DNA from: Burkholderia catarinensis
Lineage (GTDB): Bacteria; Pseudomonadota; Gammaproteobacteria; Burkholderiales; Burkholderiaceae
DNA: 64,000 nt
Direction of reading: 5' to 3'
Assembly (NCBI RefSeq): GCF_001883705.2
Contig: NZ_MDEQ02000004.1
Location: forward strand, 124,001-188,000
Both the position numbers and the translations under genes were made by a program. Shown here one piece after another: positions 1 through 8,632 of this stretch (its first letter is position 1; each line of letters opens with the position of its first letter). Under the pieces are notes generated by a model, which worked only from the letters and a program-made list of their open reading frames with translations, made no database searches and had not been told where the DNA came from.

Positions 1-603
1 TTCGCCGGCAAATTCCAGGTGAAGACGCGCGTGCTGTCGAGCCTGACCGATCCGCTGATTGCGCTCGACGAAGAAATGCGCTCGGGCACCCTGATTACTT
101 TTGAAGAAGACGAGACCATGGAAAAGGCAGTCATTTCCGGCATCGCGTTCCAGCGCGACGAAGCACGCATTGCTGTGATGGGCGTGCCCGACAAGCCGGG
201 CATCGCGTATCAGATCCTCGGCCCGGTTGCCGACGCGAACGTCGACGTCGACATGATCATCCAGAACCAGAGCGTCCAGGGCAAGACCGACTTCACGTTC
301 ACGGTCGGTCGCGGCGACTACCAGAAGGCGATGGACATCCTCACCAACCAGGTGAAGGGCCATGTGAATGCCGAGCAGGTGCAGGGCGACCCGAAGGTGT
401 CGAAGGTGTCGGTCGTCGGCGTCGGCATGCGTTCGCACGTGGGCGTCGCGAGCAAGATGTTCCGCACGCTGTCGGAAGAGGGCATCAACATCCAGATGAT
501 CTCGACGTCCGAAATCAAGATTTCGGTGCTGATCGACGAGAAATACATGGAGCTGGCCGTCCGCGCGCTGCACAAGGCATTCGAACTCGACCAGGCATCG
601 TGA
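1..603 (+). CDS. lysC: Aspartate kinase, C-terminal part (5' end outside window)
   Basis: This is the last 200 codons of aspartokinase, which phosphorylates aspartate in the first step of lysine, threonine, methionine and diaminopimelate synthesis. The reading frame is open from base 1, so the gene starts upstream and the catalytic amino-acid-kinase domain is missing. What remains is the regulatory part: an ACT domain containing GVPDKPGIAYQIL and a second one containing GVGMRSHVGVASKMF and ISTSEIKISVLID, the typical paired ACT modules that bind allosteric amino acids. A full beta-proteobacterial LysC is about 416 residues, so roughly half is present. The stop is TGA. An imperfect hairpin (stem GATGCAT/ATGCATC, 613-634) follows, without a T-run. 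The next gene is tRNA-Ser. The identification is firm. Confidence 0.95.
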   Translation, partial: FAGKFQVKTRVLSSLTDPLIALDEEMRSGTLITFEEDETMEKAVISGIAFQRDEARIAVMGVPDKPGIAYQILGPVADANVDVDMIIQNQSVQGKTDFTFTVGRGDYQKAMDILTNQVKGHVNAEQVQGDPKVSKVSVVGVGMRSHVGVASKMFRTLSEEGINIQMISTSEIKISVLIDEKYMELAVRALHKAFELDQAS

Positions 604-641
604 ATTTTTCGTGATGCATTGAAGAAAATGCATCGCGGAAA

Positions 642-670
642 TTGACCAACGGCTCCAAACCCTATATGAT
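642..670 (+). promoter_or_regulatory. Sigma-70 type promoter of tRNA-Ser
   Basis: TTGACC (642-647) and TATGAT (665-670) are separated by exactly 17 bases and sit about 44 bases before the mature tRNA 5' end. Both hexamers differ from consensus at one position, and nothing similar occurs nearby. The tRNA therefore probably has its own promoter and does not rely on lysC readthrough. Confidence 0.8.
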
Positions 671-713
671 CTTGTTCTCGTCGCACTGCCTCCCTGGTGC
701 GAGCGAAGGTTTG

Positions 714-807
714 GGAGACGTGGCCGAGAGGTCGAAGGCACTCCCCTGCTAAGGGAGCATCTGGGCCAAAACCTGGATCGAGGGTTCGAATCCCTCCGTC
801 TCCGCCA
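714..807 (+). tRNA. tRNA-Ser(GCU)
   Basis: A class II tRNA of 94 bases with encoded CCA. The acceptor arm GGAGACG pairs with CGTCTCC, the discriminator is G, the T-loop is TTCGAAT, and the long variable arm is typical of serine tRNAs. The anticodon loop reads CTGCTAA with anticodon GCT, which decodes AGC/AGU. It is single copy here. I saw no second copy of its 3' end in the window, so there is no sign that it serves as an integration site in this stretch. Confidence 0.95.
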
Positions 808-817
808 AAAGCGGTGA

Positions 818-860
818 CAAAGCCCCGCAAGTTCTCGGACTTGCGGGGCTTTTTCTTTTT
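818..860 (+). terminator. Rho-independent terminator after tRNA-Ser
   Basis: An inverted repeat (AAGCCCCGCAAGT ... ACTTGCGGGGCTT, six-base loop) is followed directly by TTTTTCTTTTT. It lies 11 bases after the CCA end and is a textbook intrinsic terminator. Confidence 0.92.
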
Positions 861-943
861 CCGGTCCGTGCGTGCCAAATACGCGATGCTGCCTGATCTC
901 ATCCGCGGACGGACCGGGTCGGGGCAGCGAATCCAGGCAATGA

Positions 944-2395
944 GTGCTCGACTTGAGCGACGATAGTGCGCTACATATCGCGTATCGTTTGGCTCGACTC
1001 AAGGTGATGCTCTTGGCAAGCCCGGATTCCGTTCTGACTGTCCTCTCTCATCGACCTGTCGACGGACTTGTCGATAACCATGCGCATTACGCGCGGCTGC
1101 ACGGTTACCGGCATGCGGCGGTCGACGGCATGCACGTGTATGGCGAGCGCCAGCAGGTCCTGCACAAGTACCACGCGATCATCGCGCAGCTCGTCGCGAT
1201 GGAGCCGGGTGCGTTGCTGCTGGTGCTCGATCCGTTCTCCGTCGTGTTCGACCCGCACGCGCTGCAGGATGTCGCACGCGGTTACGATGCGATCGTCACA
1301 ACGCAGACGTCGAAGTCGGCGCTGCCCGCCGCAAGCGGCATGATCTTCCGCAACGTGCCCGACGTGCGCGAGCGGTTGCGCAAGCTGGCGGTCGAACTGG
1401 GCAAATGGGCGATGCACCTTCCGGAGCGGCGACACGCGTGCGAGGCGACGCTGCTGGCGGAGTACTTTTCGCCGCTGCCGTTCGACGCGCCGCTCGCGAA
1501 CGGCTATTTCGCGTCGGCCCAGACGGTCTGGAGCGACGGGGTCGCGATCGATTCGATCGCAGGCGCCCGGCCGCTCGTGGCGCACCAGGCGCCCGAGTGG
1601 CGGCAGGTGGACGGCGTCTGGGCGCCGGCTGCCGACTACGATTTCCGCTATGTGCTGGCGCTGGTCGACGATGCGGAGCGGTTCCAGCGCGGCGATCTCC
1701 CGCACGCAATGAACGACTGGCGAGCCGCGCAGCAGCGAACGCGCGACGCGGAGCGGCATGTGAATCCGCAAGCGCGTATTGCGTTCGTGAGCCTGCATAC
1801 GTCGCATATCGCGGGCTATGGCGATCTGCACGAGGAGAACTTCGTTCGCTACTGCACGCGGCATGGCTATGCGTACCACACGTATCGCGAACCGCCCGCA
1901 TTTCTGCCGGACGGCATCGATGCGAACTGGGCAAAGCTCCATCTGATTCGCGAACATCTGCCGCATCACGCATTCGTGTTCTGGGTCGATGCGGACATCC
2001 TGGCGATCGATCAGAGTCAGCCTGTCGACAGCACGATCGACGGCCGCGACTTCGTGATCGGTACCGATCACACGGCGTGGGCGATCAACTCGTGCATGAT
2101 CGGCGTGCGCAACGTGGCGCCGATGCGCGAACTGGTCGAGCGCATCTGCGCGCGCATCGAGAGTTTCGGCGATCGTTCGTCGGTCTACGCGAGCGGCGGC
2201 GACCAGCAGGCGATCTATGTGGAACTGCTCCAGTCCGGCATGATCGATGCGCGCCATATCGTCGATGCGATGACGCTCGCGTCGTCGCCGGTCTATGCCA
2301 CGCGCGACAGCCGCTTTGTCCATTTTCCCGCGCAACACAACCACTACCGCGCGGTGACGATGCGCATATGGGACCGTCTGAGTCACCTGCGTTAG
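944..2395 (+). CDS. Glycosyltransferase-like protein with two related halves
   Basis: A 483-residue protein of unknown substrate. The C-terminal half (about residues 275-480) looks like a GMA12/MNN10-type galactosyl/mannosyl transferase: IAFVSLHTSHIAGYGD, NFVRYCTRHGYAYHTY, then FVFWVDADILAID with a DxD-like metal/sugar-nucleotide motif, and SCMIGVRN. The N-terminal half (about 20-190) follows the same pattern (HYARLHGYRHAAV, LLLVLDPFSVVFD, SGMIFRN), but its DxD is replaced by DPF, so it looks like a diverged duplicate. There is no signal peptide or membrane segment. The start is GTG at 944 in the only frame matching the protein; an internal ATG near 1005 is possible. It stands alone between the tRNA-Ser terminator and an AT-richer gap, so context gives no pathway. 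The fold call is fairly secure; the sugar and acceptor are unknown. Confidence 0.7.
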   Translation: MLDLSDDSALHIAYRLARLKVMLLASPDSVLTVLSHRPVDGLVDNHAHYARLHGYRHAAVDGMHVYGERQQVLHKYHAIIAQLVAMEPGALLLVLDPFSVVFDPHALQDVARGYDAIVTTQTSKSALPAASGMIFRNVPDVRERLRKLAVELGKWAMHLPERRHACEATLLAEYFSPLPFDAPLANGYFASAQTVWSDGVAIDSIAGARPLVAHQAPEWRQVDGVWAPAADYDFRYVLALVDDAERFQRGDLPHAMNDWRAAQQRTRDAERHVNPQARIAFVSLHTSHIAGYGDLHEENFVRYCTRHGYAYHTYREPPAFLPDGIDANWAKLHLIREHLPHHAFVFWVDADILAIDQSQPVDSTIDGRDFVIGTDHTAWAINSCMIGVRNVAPMRELVERICARIESFGDRSSVYASGGDQQAIYVELLQSGMIDARHIVDAMTLASSPVYATRDSRFVHFPAQHNHYRAVTMRIWDRLSHLR

Positions 2396-2891
2396 CGGCA
2401 CGGACGTGAAACGTGCCGTACCCGCCGCGAAGCCGAACGGCGGGGCGGCCATTCGCTCCGGCCACATCAAAGCCGCATCGATTGAAATAAAAATGAAAGT
2501 ATCGATGTAAGGATTCAGGCGCCGTGCGATCGCCGCTCGTCGCGACGACCATCATCACATTCCTGCCCGCCGTAACGACCCGTCGACATCAAAATTGCGG
2601 CGCTGCGTCGTTTTTCGTGGGGTCCGGCATCACGGATGCGAAAAATTACCCATCAAAAACAACAGCTTGCTTCGATTCCAGAGATCGAGATTCTGGTGCG
2701 ATGCAAAAAATTGTCAATCGCTTTATGCTCGTTAACCCGATTGCGATTGAGCGGCGTCAAGTTTTCCCCGGATGCCACTTTACATTTTGCCAACATTGGC
2801 GGTTCGCGAAATCTATCTTTCGATTTGATTTCGTTCCTTTCGTTTCGCCTGTCCCCGACGCAGCGCGCGACTATCTCAAGGTCTTGTTGAC
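2396..2891. other. 496-base intergenic region, AT-richer than its surroundings
   Basis: No convincing gene is visible. Short open frames here have codon use unlike the flanking genes and no recognisable product. A small inverted repeat (CGGCACG/CGTGCCG, 2396-2418) follows the glycosyltransferase stop but has no T-run. From about 2560 the sequence becomes markedly richer in A and T than the coding DNA around it. The end nearest the next gene holds a GCCAA-CA-TTGGC palindrome and probably the promoter of the NuoM-like gene. Confidence 0.6.
2789..2800. promoter_or_regulatory. GCCAA-N2-TTGGC palindrome upstream of NuoM-like gene
   Basis: A 12-base dyad about 90 bases before the start codon of the NuoM-like gene, inside the AT-rich leader. 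Its position suits an operator, but the regulator is unknown and one small palindrome is weak evidence. Confidence 0.3.
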
Positions 2892-4421
2892 ATGCATGAT
2901 TTCCCTTTCCTGAGCCTGGCCATCTGGGTTCCGATCCTGGTTGGCGCATGCCTGCTGCGTGCCGGTTCCGACCAACATCCGCGCCGGACCCGACTGATCG
3001 CGCTTGCCGGCGCGCTGGCGGGGCTGGCCGCCGTCGTTCCGCTTGTCGCCGGTTTCGATTCGCATTCGGCCGCGATGCAGTTTGTCGAAAACCGCGACTG
3101 GCTGGCGGCGTTCAGTTCCGGATGGCGCGTCGGCATCGATGGCGCGTCGCTATGGCTGGTCGTGCTGACCGCATTCACGACGCTCGTGGTGGTGATCGCG
3201 TCGTGGGAGTCGGTCACGGTGCGTGTCGCGCAGTACTACGCGTCGTTCCTGATCCTGTCGGGGCTGATGGTCGGCGTGTTCGCCGCACAGGACGGGCTGC
3301 TGTTCTTCATCTTCTTCGAGGCGACGCTGATCCCGCTTTACCTGCTGATCGGCACGTGGGGGCGGGAGCGCCGCGTGTACGCGGCCGTGAAGTTCTTCTT
3401 CATCTCGTTCGCCGGTTCGTTGCTGCTGCTGATGGCGATGCTGTACCTGTACGCGCAGTCGCATACGTTCGACATGGCCGTGTGGCGTACGCTGCAGCTC
3501 GGCTTTGCGCCGCAGTTGCTGGTGTTTCTCGGCTTCTTTGCCGCGTTCGCGGTCAAGGTGCCGATGTGGCCGGTCCACACGTGGCTGAGCGACGTCTACA
3601 CGGACGGCCCGACGGGTGCCGCGCTGATGCTCGCGATGCTCAAGCTCGGCGGCTACGGGTTCCTGCGCTTCGCGTTGCCGATTACACCGGATGCGAGCCA
3701 CTTCTTTGCGCCGGCCGTGATCGCGCTGTCGCTGTTCGCGATCGTTTACGCGAGCCTGATCGCGCTCGCACAGACCGATCTCGGCAAGCTGCTCGCGTAT
3801 TCGACGGTCGCGCACATGGGGATCGTCACGCTCGGGCTGTTCCTGTTCAACCGGATCGGCGTCGAAGGCGCGATCGTGCAGCTCGTGTCGTACGGCTTCG
3901 TCGCGGGCGCGATGCTGCTTTGCGTGAACGTGCTCGTCGATCGCACGCAGCAGCGCGAGATCGCCGCATACGGCGGTGTCGCGGGCGTGATGCCGCGTTT
4001 CGCGACCTTCACGCTGCTGTTCGCCATGGCAAACGTCGGGCTGCCCGGCACGTCGGGATTCGTCGGCGAGTTCATGGTCATCATGGGCGCGATCCGTTTC
4101 AACTTCTGGGTCGGCGCCATCGCGGCGCTGACGCTGATCCTCAGCGCGTCGTACACGCTGTGGATGCTCAAGCGCGTCGTGTTCGGCAAGGTTGCGAGCC
4201 AGCGTGTCGCGAAGCTCGCCGACCTGAACCGCCGCGAGATCGTGATGTTCGCGTCGCTCGCGCTGGTCGTGCTGGTGGTCGGCGTCTACCCGAAGCCGTT
4301 TACCGACGCGATCGATCCGACCGTCGCACGTCTGATCGAGGACGCCAGCCGGTCGAAGGTGCCGGCGGGGGATGGTCCCGTGCAGCCGCAGCCGTCGTAC
4401 ATGGCATCGACGCACGACTGA
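2892..4421 (+). CDS. Stand-alone NuoM-like (complex I subunit 4 family) membrane protein
   Basis: A 509-residue polytopic membrane protein of the NuoM/ND4 antiporter-like family, which forms proton channels in complex I. Family landmarks are present: the TM5 glutamate in FFIFFEATLIPLYLLIG, the lysine region VKVPMWPVHTWLSDVYTDGPTG, the second lysine in LGKLLAYSTVAHMG, and GTSGFVGEFM. Length matches NuoM. The segment usually reading like ISHGF in NuoM reads LVSYGF here, so a usually conserved histidine appears to be tyrosine. No other nuo gene is nearby; the next genes are cyoABCD, 268 bases downstream on the same strand. It therefore looks like an orphan paralogue, perhaps linked to the quinol oxidase or to ion balance rather than to complex I. 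That role is inference. The start ATG has only a weak AAGG ahead of it. Confidence 0.85.
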   Translation: MHDFPFLSLAIWVPILVGACLLRAGSDQHPRRTRLIALAGALAGLAAVVPLVAGFDSHSAAMQFVENRDWLAAFSSGWRVGIDGASLWLVVLTAFTTLVVVIASWESVTVRVAQYYASFLILSGLMVGVFAAQDGLLFFIFFEATLIPLYLLIGTWGRERRVYAAVKFFFISFAGSLLLLMAMLYLYAQSHTFDMAVWRTLQLGFAPQLLVFLGFFAAFAVKVPMWPVHTWLSDVYTDGPTGAALMLAMLKLGGYGFLRFALPITPDASHFFAPAVIALSLFAIVYASLIALAQTDLGKLLAYSTVAHMGIVTLGLFLFNRIGVEGAIVQLVSYGFVAGAMLLCVNVLVDRTQQREIAAYGGVAGVMPRFATFTLLFAMANVGLPGTSGFVGEFMVIMGAIRFNFWVGAIAALTLILSASYTLWMLKRVVFGKVASQRVAKLADLNRREIVMFASLALVVLVVGVYPKPFTDAIDPTVARLIEDASRSKVPAGDGPVQPQPSYMASTHD

Positions 4422-4592
4422 TCGCCGTATGCCGTGCGAGCAGGCCGCGTCGCACGGCGCACACCCGTTGCGCACACATCGATCGAGGTCCGGTGCCGGC
4501 GGCGCCGGGCCGGCTTTCGGCTGCGTGAAATTGCCCCGCGACAATGTGTCTCACAGCGGATTCTGCAATGATGATTTGCCGCATCCATCGGT

Positions 4593-4620
4593 TTTTCATT
4601 GCACTCGCGCGACGTATGAT
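4593..4620 (+). promoter_or_regulatory. cyoA: Possible promoter of cyoABCD
   Basis: TTTTCA (4593-4598) and TATGAT (4615-4620) are 16 bases apart, about 70 bases before the cyoA start. The -10 is good and the -35 is weak, as is common for regulated oxidase operons. I cannot identify an FNR or Arc-type site with confidence. Confidence 0.35.
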
Positions 4621-4689
4621 TCGCTCACTTTCGTGGATCGAATGCGCATCAGGCATACGCAACGGATTTAATGACCCTCGGGCTGTGTG

Positions 4690-5577
4690 ATGAAAAGAAG
4701 AGCTTCAAGAGGCCGGTCGGCGCTGATTTCAATCGGCGCGGCGCTGAGCCTGTCAGGTTGTAATTTAGATGTACTAAATCCGAAAGGAAGCGTGGGGGCT
4801 GCCGAAAAGGCACTGATCGCGACGTCCACATGGGCGATGCTGGTCGTCGTCGTGCCGGTGATCCTGCTCACGCTGTGGTTTGCGTGGCGTTACCGCGCAT
4901 CGAACCGCAACGCAACCTACGCGCCGAACTGGTCGCATTCGACCGCGATCGAAGTCGTGATCTGGACGGTGCCGACGCTGATCATCCTGTTCCTCGGCGT
5001 GCTCACGTGGAAGACCACGCACGAGCTCGACCCGTACAAGCCGCTCGAGTCGTCGGTGAAGCCGATCGACGTCGAGGTCGTCGCGCTCGACTGGAAGTGG
5101 CTGTTCATCTATCCGGAACTCGGCATCGCGTCGGTGAACCAGCTCGCGATCCCGGTGGGCACGCCGGTGAACTTCCGCATCACGTCGGATTCGGTGATGA
5201 ACTCGTTCTTCATCCCGCAACTCGGCGGCCAGGTCTACGCGATGGCCGGCATGCAGACGCGTCTGCATCTGATCGCGGACGAGCCCGGCAACTACGCGGG
5301 CACGTCCGCCAACTTCAGCGGCCGCGGCTTCTCCGACATGAAGTTCCGTACGCTCGCCGAGCCGCGCGAACAGTTCGACGCATGGGTGCAGAAGGTGAAG
5401 GCGTCGCCGGACCGGCTCGACGCGACCGTGTACGGCACCGTCGCGCAGCCGAGCGAGAAGGCGCCCGTGCGCTACTTCTCGTCGATCGATCCGCGGCTCT
5501 TCCACAACATCATCGCGAAATACAACGATGGCCACGTCCTCGACCTGAAGGACGCCGCCTGCGGCACGAAGGGGTAA
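4690..5577 (+). CDS. cyoA: Cytochrome bo3 ubiquinol oxidase subunit II
   Basis: Subunit II (295 residues) of the bo3-type quinol oxidase, which passes electrons from ubiquinol to oxygen and pumps protons. The N-terminus is a lipoprotein signal with lipobox LSGC (Cys about 24). Two membrane segments follow (around 45-65 and 90-110), then a periplasmic cupredoxin-like domain beginning near IDVEVVALDWKWLFIYPE. The paired cysteines of a CuA site are absent, which separates quinol oxidases from cytochrome c oxidases. It heads a tight four-gene operon with three bases before cyoB. ATG at 4690 is preferred to the adjoining GTG at 4687. Confidence 0.95.
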   Translation: MKRRASRGRSALISIGAALSLSGCNLDVLNPKGSVGAAEKALIATSTWAMLVVVVPVILLTLWFAWRYRASNRNATYAPNWSHSTAIEVVIWTVPTLIILFLGVLTWKTTHELDPYKPLESSVKPIDVEVVALDWKWLFIYPELGIASVNQLAIPVGTPVNFRITSDSVMNSFFIPQLGGQVYAMAGMQTRLHLIADEPGNYAGTSANFSGRGFSDMKFRTLAEPREQFDAWVQKVKASPDRLDATVYGTVAQPSEKAPVRYFSSIDPRLFHNIIAKYNDGHVLDLKDAACGTKG

Positions 5578-5580
5578 CGC

Positions 5581-7587
5581 ATGTTCGGCAAACTCACACT
5601 ATCGGCGATCCCGTTCGATCAGCCCATCATCATGGTGGCCGGCGCCTTCATGGGGCTGGCCGTGCTGGGCATTCTCGCCGCGCTGACGATCACCGGCCGG
5701 TGGAAATGGCTGTGGACGGAATGGTTGACGACGGTCGACCACAAGAAACTCGGCGTGATGTACATCATCGTCGCGCTGATCATGCTGCTGCGCGGCTTCG
5801 CGGACGCGATCATGATGCGCATGCAGCTTGCGCTCGCGTACAACGCGCCCGGCTACCTGCCGCCGCACCACTATGACCAGATCTTCACGGCACACGGCGT
5901 GATCATGATCTTCTTCATGGCGATGGTGTTCATGGTCGGCCTGATGAACCTGATCGTGCCGCTGCAGATCGGCGCGCGCGACGTCGCATTCCCGTTCATC
6001 AACTCGCTGAGCTTCTGGATGACGGCCGTCAGCGCGATCCTGATCAACGTCTCGCTCGTGATCGGCGAATTCGCGCAGACGGGCTGGCTCGCGTACCCGC
6101 CGCTGTCGGAGCTGCAATTCAGCCCGGGGGTAGGGGTCGATTATTACCTGTGGGCGCTGCAGATCTCGGGCGTCGGCACGCTGCTGACCGGCGTGAACTT
6201 CTTCGTGACGATCATCAAGATGCGCGCGCCGGGCATGACGCTGATGAAGATGCCCGTGTTCACGTGGACCGCGCTCTGCACGAACGTGCTGATCATGGCG
6301 TCGTTCCCGATCCTGACCGCGACGCTCGCGCTGCTCGGCCTCGACCGTTACCTCGGCATGCACTTCTTCACGAACGAAGCCGGCGGCAACGCGATGCTGT
6401 ACCTGAACCTGATCTGGGCGTGGGGCCATCCGGAGGTGTACATCCTGATCCTGCCGGCGTTCGGCATCTTCTCGGAAGTCATCGCGACGTTCGCGAAGAA
6501 GCCGCTGTTCGGCTACAAGACGATGGTGTACGCAACCTGCGCGATCATGGTGCTGTCGTTCCTCGTGTGGCTGCATCACTTCTTCACGATGGGCTCGGGT
6601 GCGAACGTGAACGCGTTCTTCGGCATCATGACCATGATCATCGCGATCCCGACCGGCGTGAAGGTTTTCAACTGGCTGTTTACGATGTACCGCGGCCGGA
6701 TCGAATTCACGACGCCCGTGCTGTGGACGATCGGCTTCATGGTCACGTTCACGCTCGGCGGCATGACCGGCGTGATGATGGCGATTCCCGGCGCGGACTT
6801 CGTGCTGCACAACAGCCTGTTCCTGATCGCGCACTTCCACAACGTGATCATCGGCGGCGTGCTGTTCGGCTATCTCGCTGGCTTCAACTACTGGTTCCCG
6901 AAGGCGTTCGGCTTCAAGCTGAACGAGAAGCTCGGCAAGGCCGCGTTCTGGTTCTGGCAGATCGGCTTCTACGTCGCGTTCGTGCCGCTCTACGTGCTCG
7001 GCTTCATGGGCATGACGCGCCGGCTGAATCACTACGACAACCCGGCATGGCATCCGTGGCTGCTGGTCGCCGCGTTCGGCGCCGTGCTGATCGCGATCGG
7101 CATCGCGTGCCAGCTGCTGCAGCTGGTGGTCAGCATCCGCAACCGCAACCTGCCCGAATACCGCGACACGACGGGCGATCCGTGGGGCGGCCGCACGCTG
7201 GAGTGGGCGACTACGTCGCCGCCGGCCGACTACAACTTCGCGGTGATCCCGCAGGTGCGCACGCTCGACGCGTACGCGGACATGAAGGCGCACGGCGAAG
7301 GCCGGCCGAACCCGGCGGCGATCCGCGACATTCACATGCCGTCGAATACCTGCGCGGGCCTTGTGGTCGCGATTTTCAGCCTGGTGCTCGGCTTCGCGCT
7401 GGTGTGGCACATCTGGTGGATGGCGATCACCGGTCTCGTCGGGATCGTCGCGACGCTCGTGATCTACAGCTCGCGCAATAACGACGGCTATTACATCCCC
7501 GCGTCGACAGTGCGGAAGATCGAAGACAAGCAGCCGACGAAGCGCGTGGCCGCGCGCGTCGACGACGTGGAACTGGAGGCCAACTGA
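5581..7587 (+). CDS. cyoB: Cytochrome bo3 ubiquinol oxidase subunit I
   Basis: The catalytic subunit (668 residues), carrying low-spin heme b and the heme o3-CuB oxygen-reducing centre. Visible landmarks: [12 protein letters not shown] near the quinol site, the heme ligand His in [23 protein letters not shown] with the CuB His and cross-linked Tyr, WLHHFF with two more CuB histidines, IPTGVK with the K-channel lysine, and [11 protein letters not shown] with the heme ligands. About 15 membrane segments are expected for this length. It lies three bases after cyoA and overlaps cyoC by one base (TGATG), so translation is probably coupled. Confidence 0.97.
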   Translation: MFGKLTLSAIPFDQPIIMVAGAFMGLAVLGILAALTITGRWKWLWTEWLTTVDHKKLGVMYIIVALIMLLRGFADAIMMRMQLALAYNAPGYLPPHHYDQIFTAHGVIMIFFMAMVFMVGLMNLIVPLQIGARDVAFPFINSLSFWMTAVSAILINVSLVIGEFAQTGWLAYPPLSELQFSPGVGVDYYLWALQISGVGTLLTGVNFFVTIIKMRAPGMTLMKMPVFTWTALCTNVLIMASFPILTATLALLGLDRYLGMHFFTNEAGGNAMLYLNLIWAWGHPEVYILILPAFGIFSEVIATFAKKPLFGYKTMVYATCAIMVLSFLVWLHHFFTMGSGANVNAFFGIMTMIIAIPTGVKVFNWLFTMYRGRIEFTTPVLWTIGFMVTFTLGGMTGVMMAIPGADFVLHNSLFLIAHFHNVIIGGVLFGYLAGFNYWFPKAFGFKLNEKLGKAAFWFWQIGFYVAFVPLYVLGFMGMTRRLNHYDNPAWHPWLLVAAFGAVLIAIGIACQLLQLVVSIRNRNLPEYRDTTGDPWGGRTLEWATTSPPADYNFAVIPQVRTLDAYADMKAHGEGRPNPAAIRDIHMPSNTCAGLVVAIFSLVLGFALVWHIWWMAITGLVGIVATLVIYSSRNNDGYYIPASTVRKIEDKQPTKRVAARVDDVELEAN

Positions 7588-8195
7588 TGTTGCAGAAAAC
7601 CTTGAGCGCAACCCTGCTCGAGCACGACGACCATCCGCCGTCGCATTCGGTGTTCGGTTTCTGGCTGTACCTGATGACCGACTGCGTGATCTTCGCGGCG
7701 CTGTTCGCGACGTTCGCGGTGCTCGGCCACCAGTATGCGGGCGGGCCGACCGCAAAGGACCTGTTCGACATTCCGGGCGTCGCGGTGGAAACCGCCGCGC
7801 TGCTGCTGTCGAGCATCACGTACGGTTTCGCGATGCTGGCTGCCTACAAGCAGCGGCGCGGTGCGCTGCTCGCGTGGCTTGCGGTGACGTTCGTGCTCGG
7901 TGCGGCGTTCCTCGCGATGGAGCTGCGCGAGTTCTCGCACCTGATCGCGGACGGCGCCGGCCCGCAGCGCAGCGCGTTCCTGTCGGCGTTCTTCACGCTG
8001 GTCGGCACGCACGGGCTGCACGTGACGGCCGGCCTGCTGTGGATGATCGTGCTCGCCGGGCAGATCGTGTTCCGCGGCGGCGACCTGACCGATCGCGACC
8101 TGCGACGCCTGACGTGCCTGAGCCTCTTCTGGCACTTCCTCGACATCGTATGGATCTGCGTGTTTTCCTTTGTCTATCTCGCGAGCGTGATCTAA
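7587..8195 (+). CDS. cyoC: Cytochrome bo3 ubiquinol oxidase subunit III
   Basis: A 202-residue, five-helix membrane subunit of the oxidase that stabilises subunit I. Typical features are [19 protein letters not shown] near the N-terminus, the acidic helix [11 protein letters not shown], and the C-terminal [20 protein letters not shown]. The start ATG shares its first base with the cyoB stop, and cyoD follows with no gap. Confidence 0.95.
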   Translation: MLQKTLSATLLEHDDHPPSHSVFGFWLYLMTDCVIFAALFATFAVLGHQYAGGPTAKDLFDIPGVAVETAALLLSSITYGFAMLAAYKQRRGALLAWLAVTFVLGAAFLAMELREFSHLIADGAGPQRSAFLSAFFTLVGTHGLHVTAGLLWMIVLAGQIVFRGGDLTDRDLRRLTCLSLFWHFLDIVWICVFSFVYLASVI

Positions 8196-8528
8196 ATGGC
8201 CCATTCGCATTCGTCTCAACTCGAAGAAGGGCACGGCAGTGTCGGCGGCTATGTCGCCGGTTTCATCCTGTCGGTGCTGCTCACGGCTGCGTCGTTCGGC
8301 CTCGTGATGGGCGGCGTGCTGTCGCCGCATGCGTCGCTGATCGCGCTCGCGGTGCTCGCATTCGTGCAGATCGTCGTGCACCTCGTGTACTTCCTGCACA
8401 TGAACGGTTCGTCGGGCCAGCGCTGGAACGTGATGGCATTCAGCTATACGGTGCTGACCGCGGCGATCCTGATCGTCGGCACGCTGTGGGTCATGCACAA
8501 CGTCAGCATGAACATGATGTCGCGCTGA
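8196..8528 (+). CDS. cyoD: Cytochrome bo3 ubiquinol oxidase subunit IV
   Basis: A 110-residue protein with three predicted helices and a short cytoplasmic N-terminus, matching the CyoD/COX4 prokaryotic family (VGGYVAGFILSVLLTAASF, VQIVVHLVYFLHM, and a final helix before MHNVSMNMMSR). It assists assembly of the CuB centre in subunit I. It starts directly after the cyoC stop and ends the operon. A strong terminator follows and no cyoE (heme O synthase) is attached. Confidence 0.93.
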   Translation: MAHSHSSQLEEGHGSVGGYVAGFILSVLLTAASFGLVMGGVLSPHASLIALAVLAFVQIVVHLVYFLHMNGSSGQRWNVMAFSYTVLTAAILIVGTLWVMHNVSMNMMSR

Positions 8529-8570
8529 GCGGTATCGCGGCGCAGCGATCGATATCCATGCGCGTTCATG

Positions 8571-8612
8571 AAGAAAAGGCGGCACGCGAGTGCCGCCTTT
8601 TTTGCTTTTTCC
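8571..8612 (+). terminator. Rho-independent terminator of cyoABCD
   Basis: The stem AAAGGCGGCA/TGCCGCCTTT around loop CGCGAG is followed by TTTTTTGCTTTTT. It sits about 45 bases after the cyoD stop. The facing DUF4148 gene ends just beyond, so it may serve both strands. Confidence 0.9.
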
Positions 8613-8632
8613 CGGCGCGCGACGCGACGCGG

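Noticed and set aside
613..634. Hairpin GATGCAT/ATGCATC after lysC as a terminator
   Set aside because: No T-run follows, and the tRNA-Ser promoter begins eight bases later. It may affect RNA stability but is not called a terminator.
714..807. tRNA-Ser as an integration site for a genomic island
   Set aside because: No second copy of the tRNA 3' end, no integrase and no mobility gene in the following sequence.
2524..2913. A 129-codon plus-strand frame in the AT-rich gap
   Set aside because: No ribosome site, no recognisable domain, and codon use unlike neighbouring genes. It overlaps the start of the NuoM-like gene.
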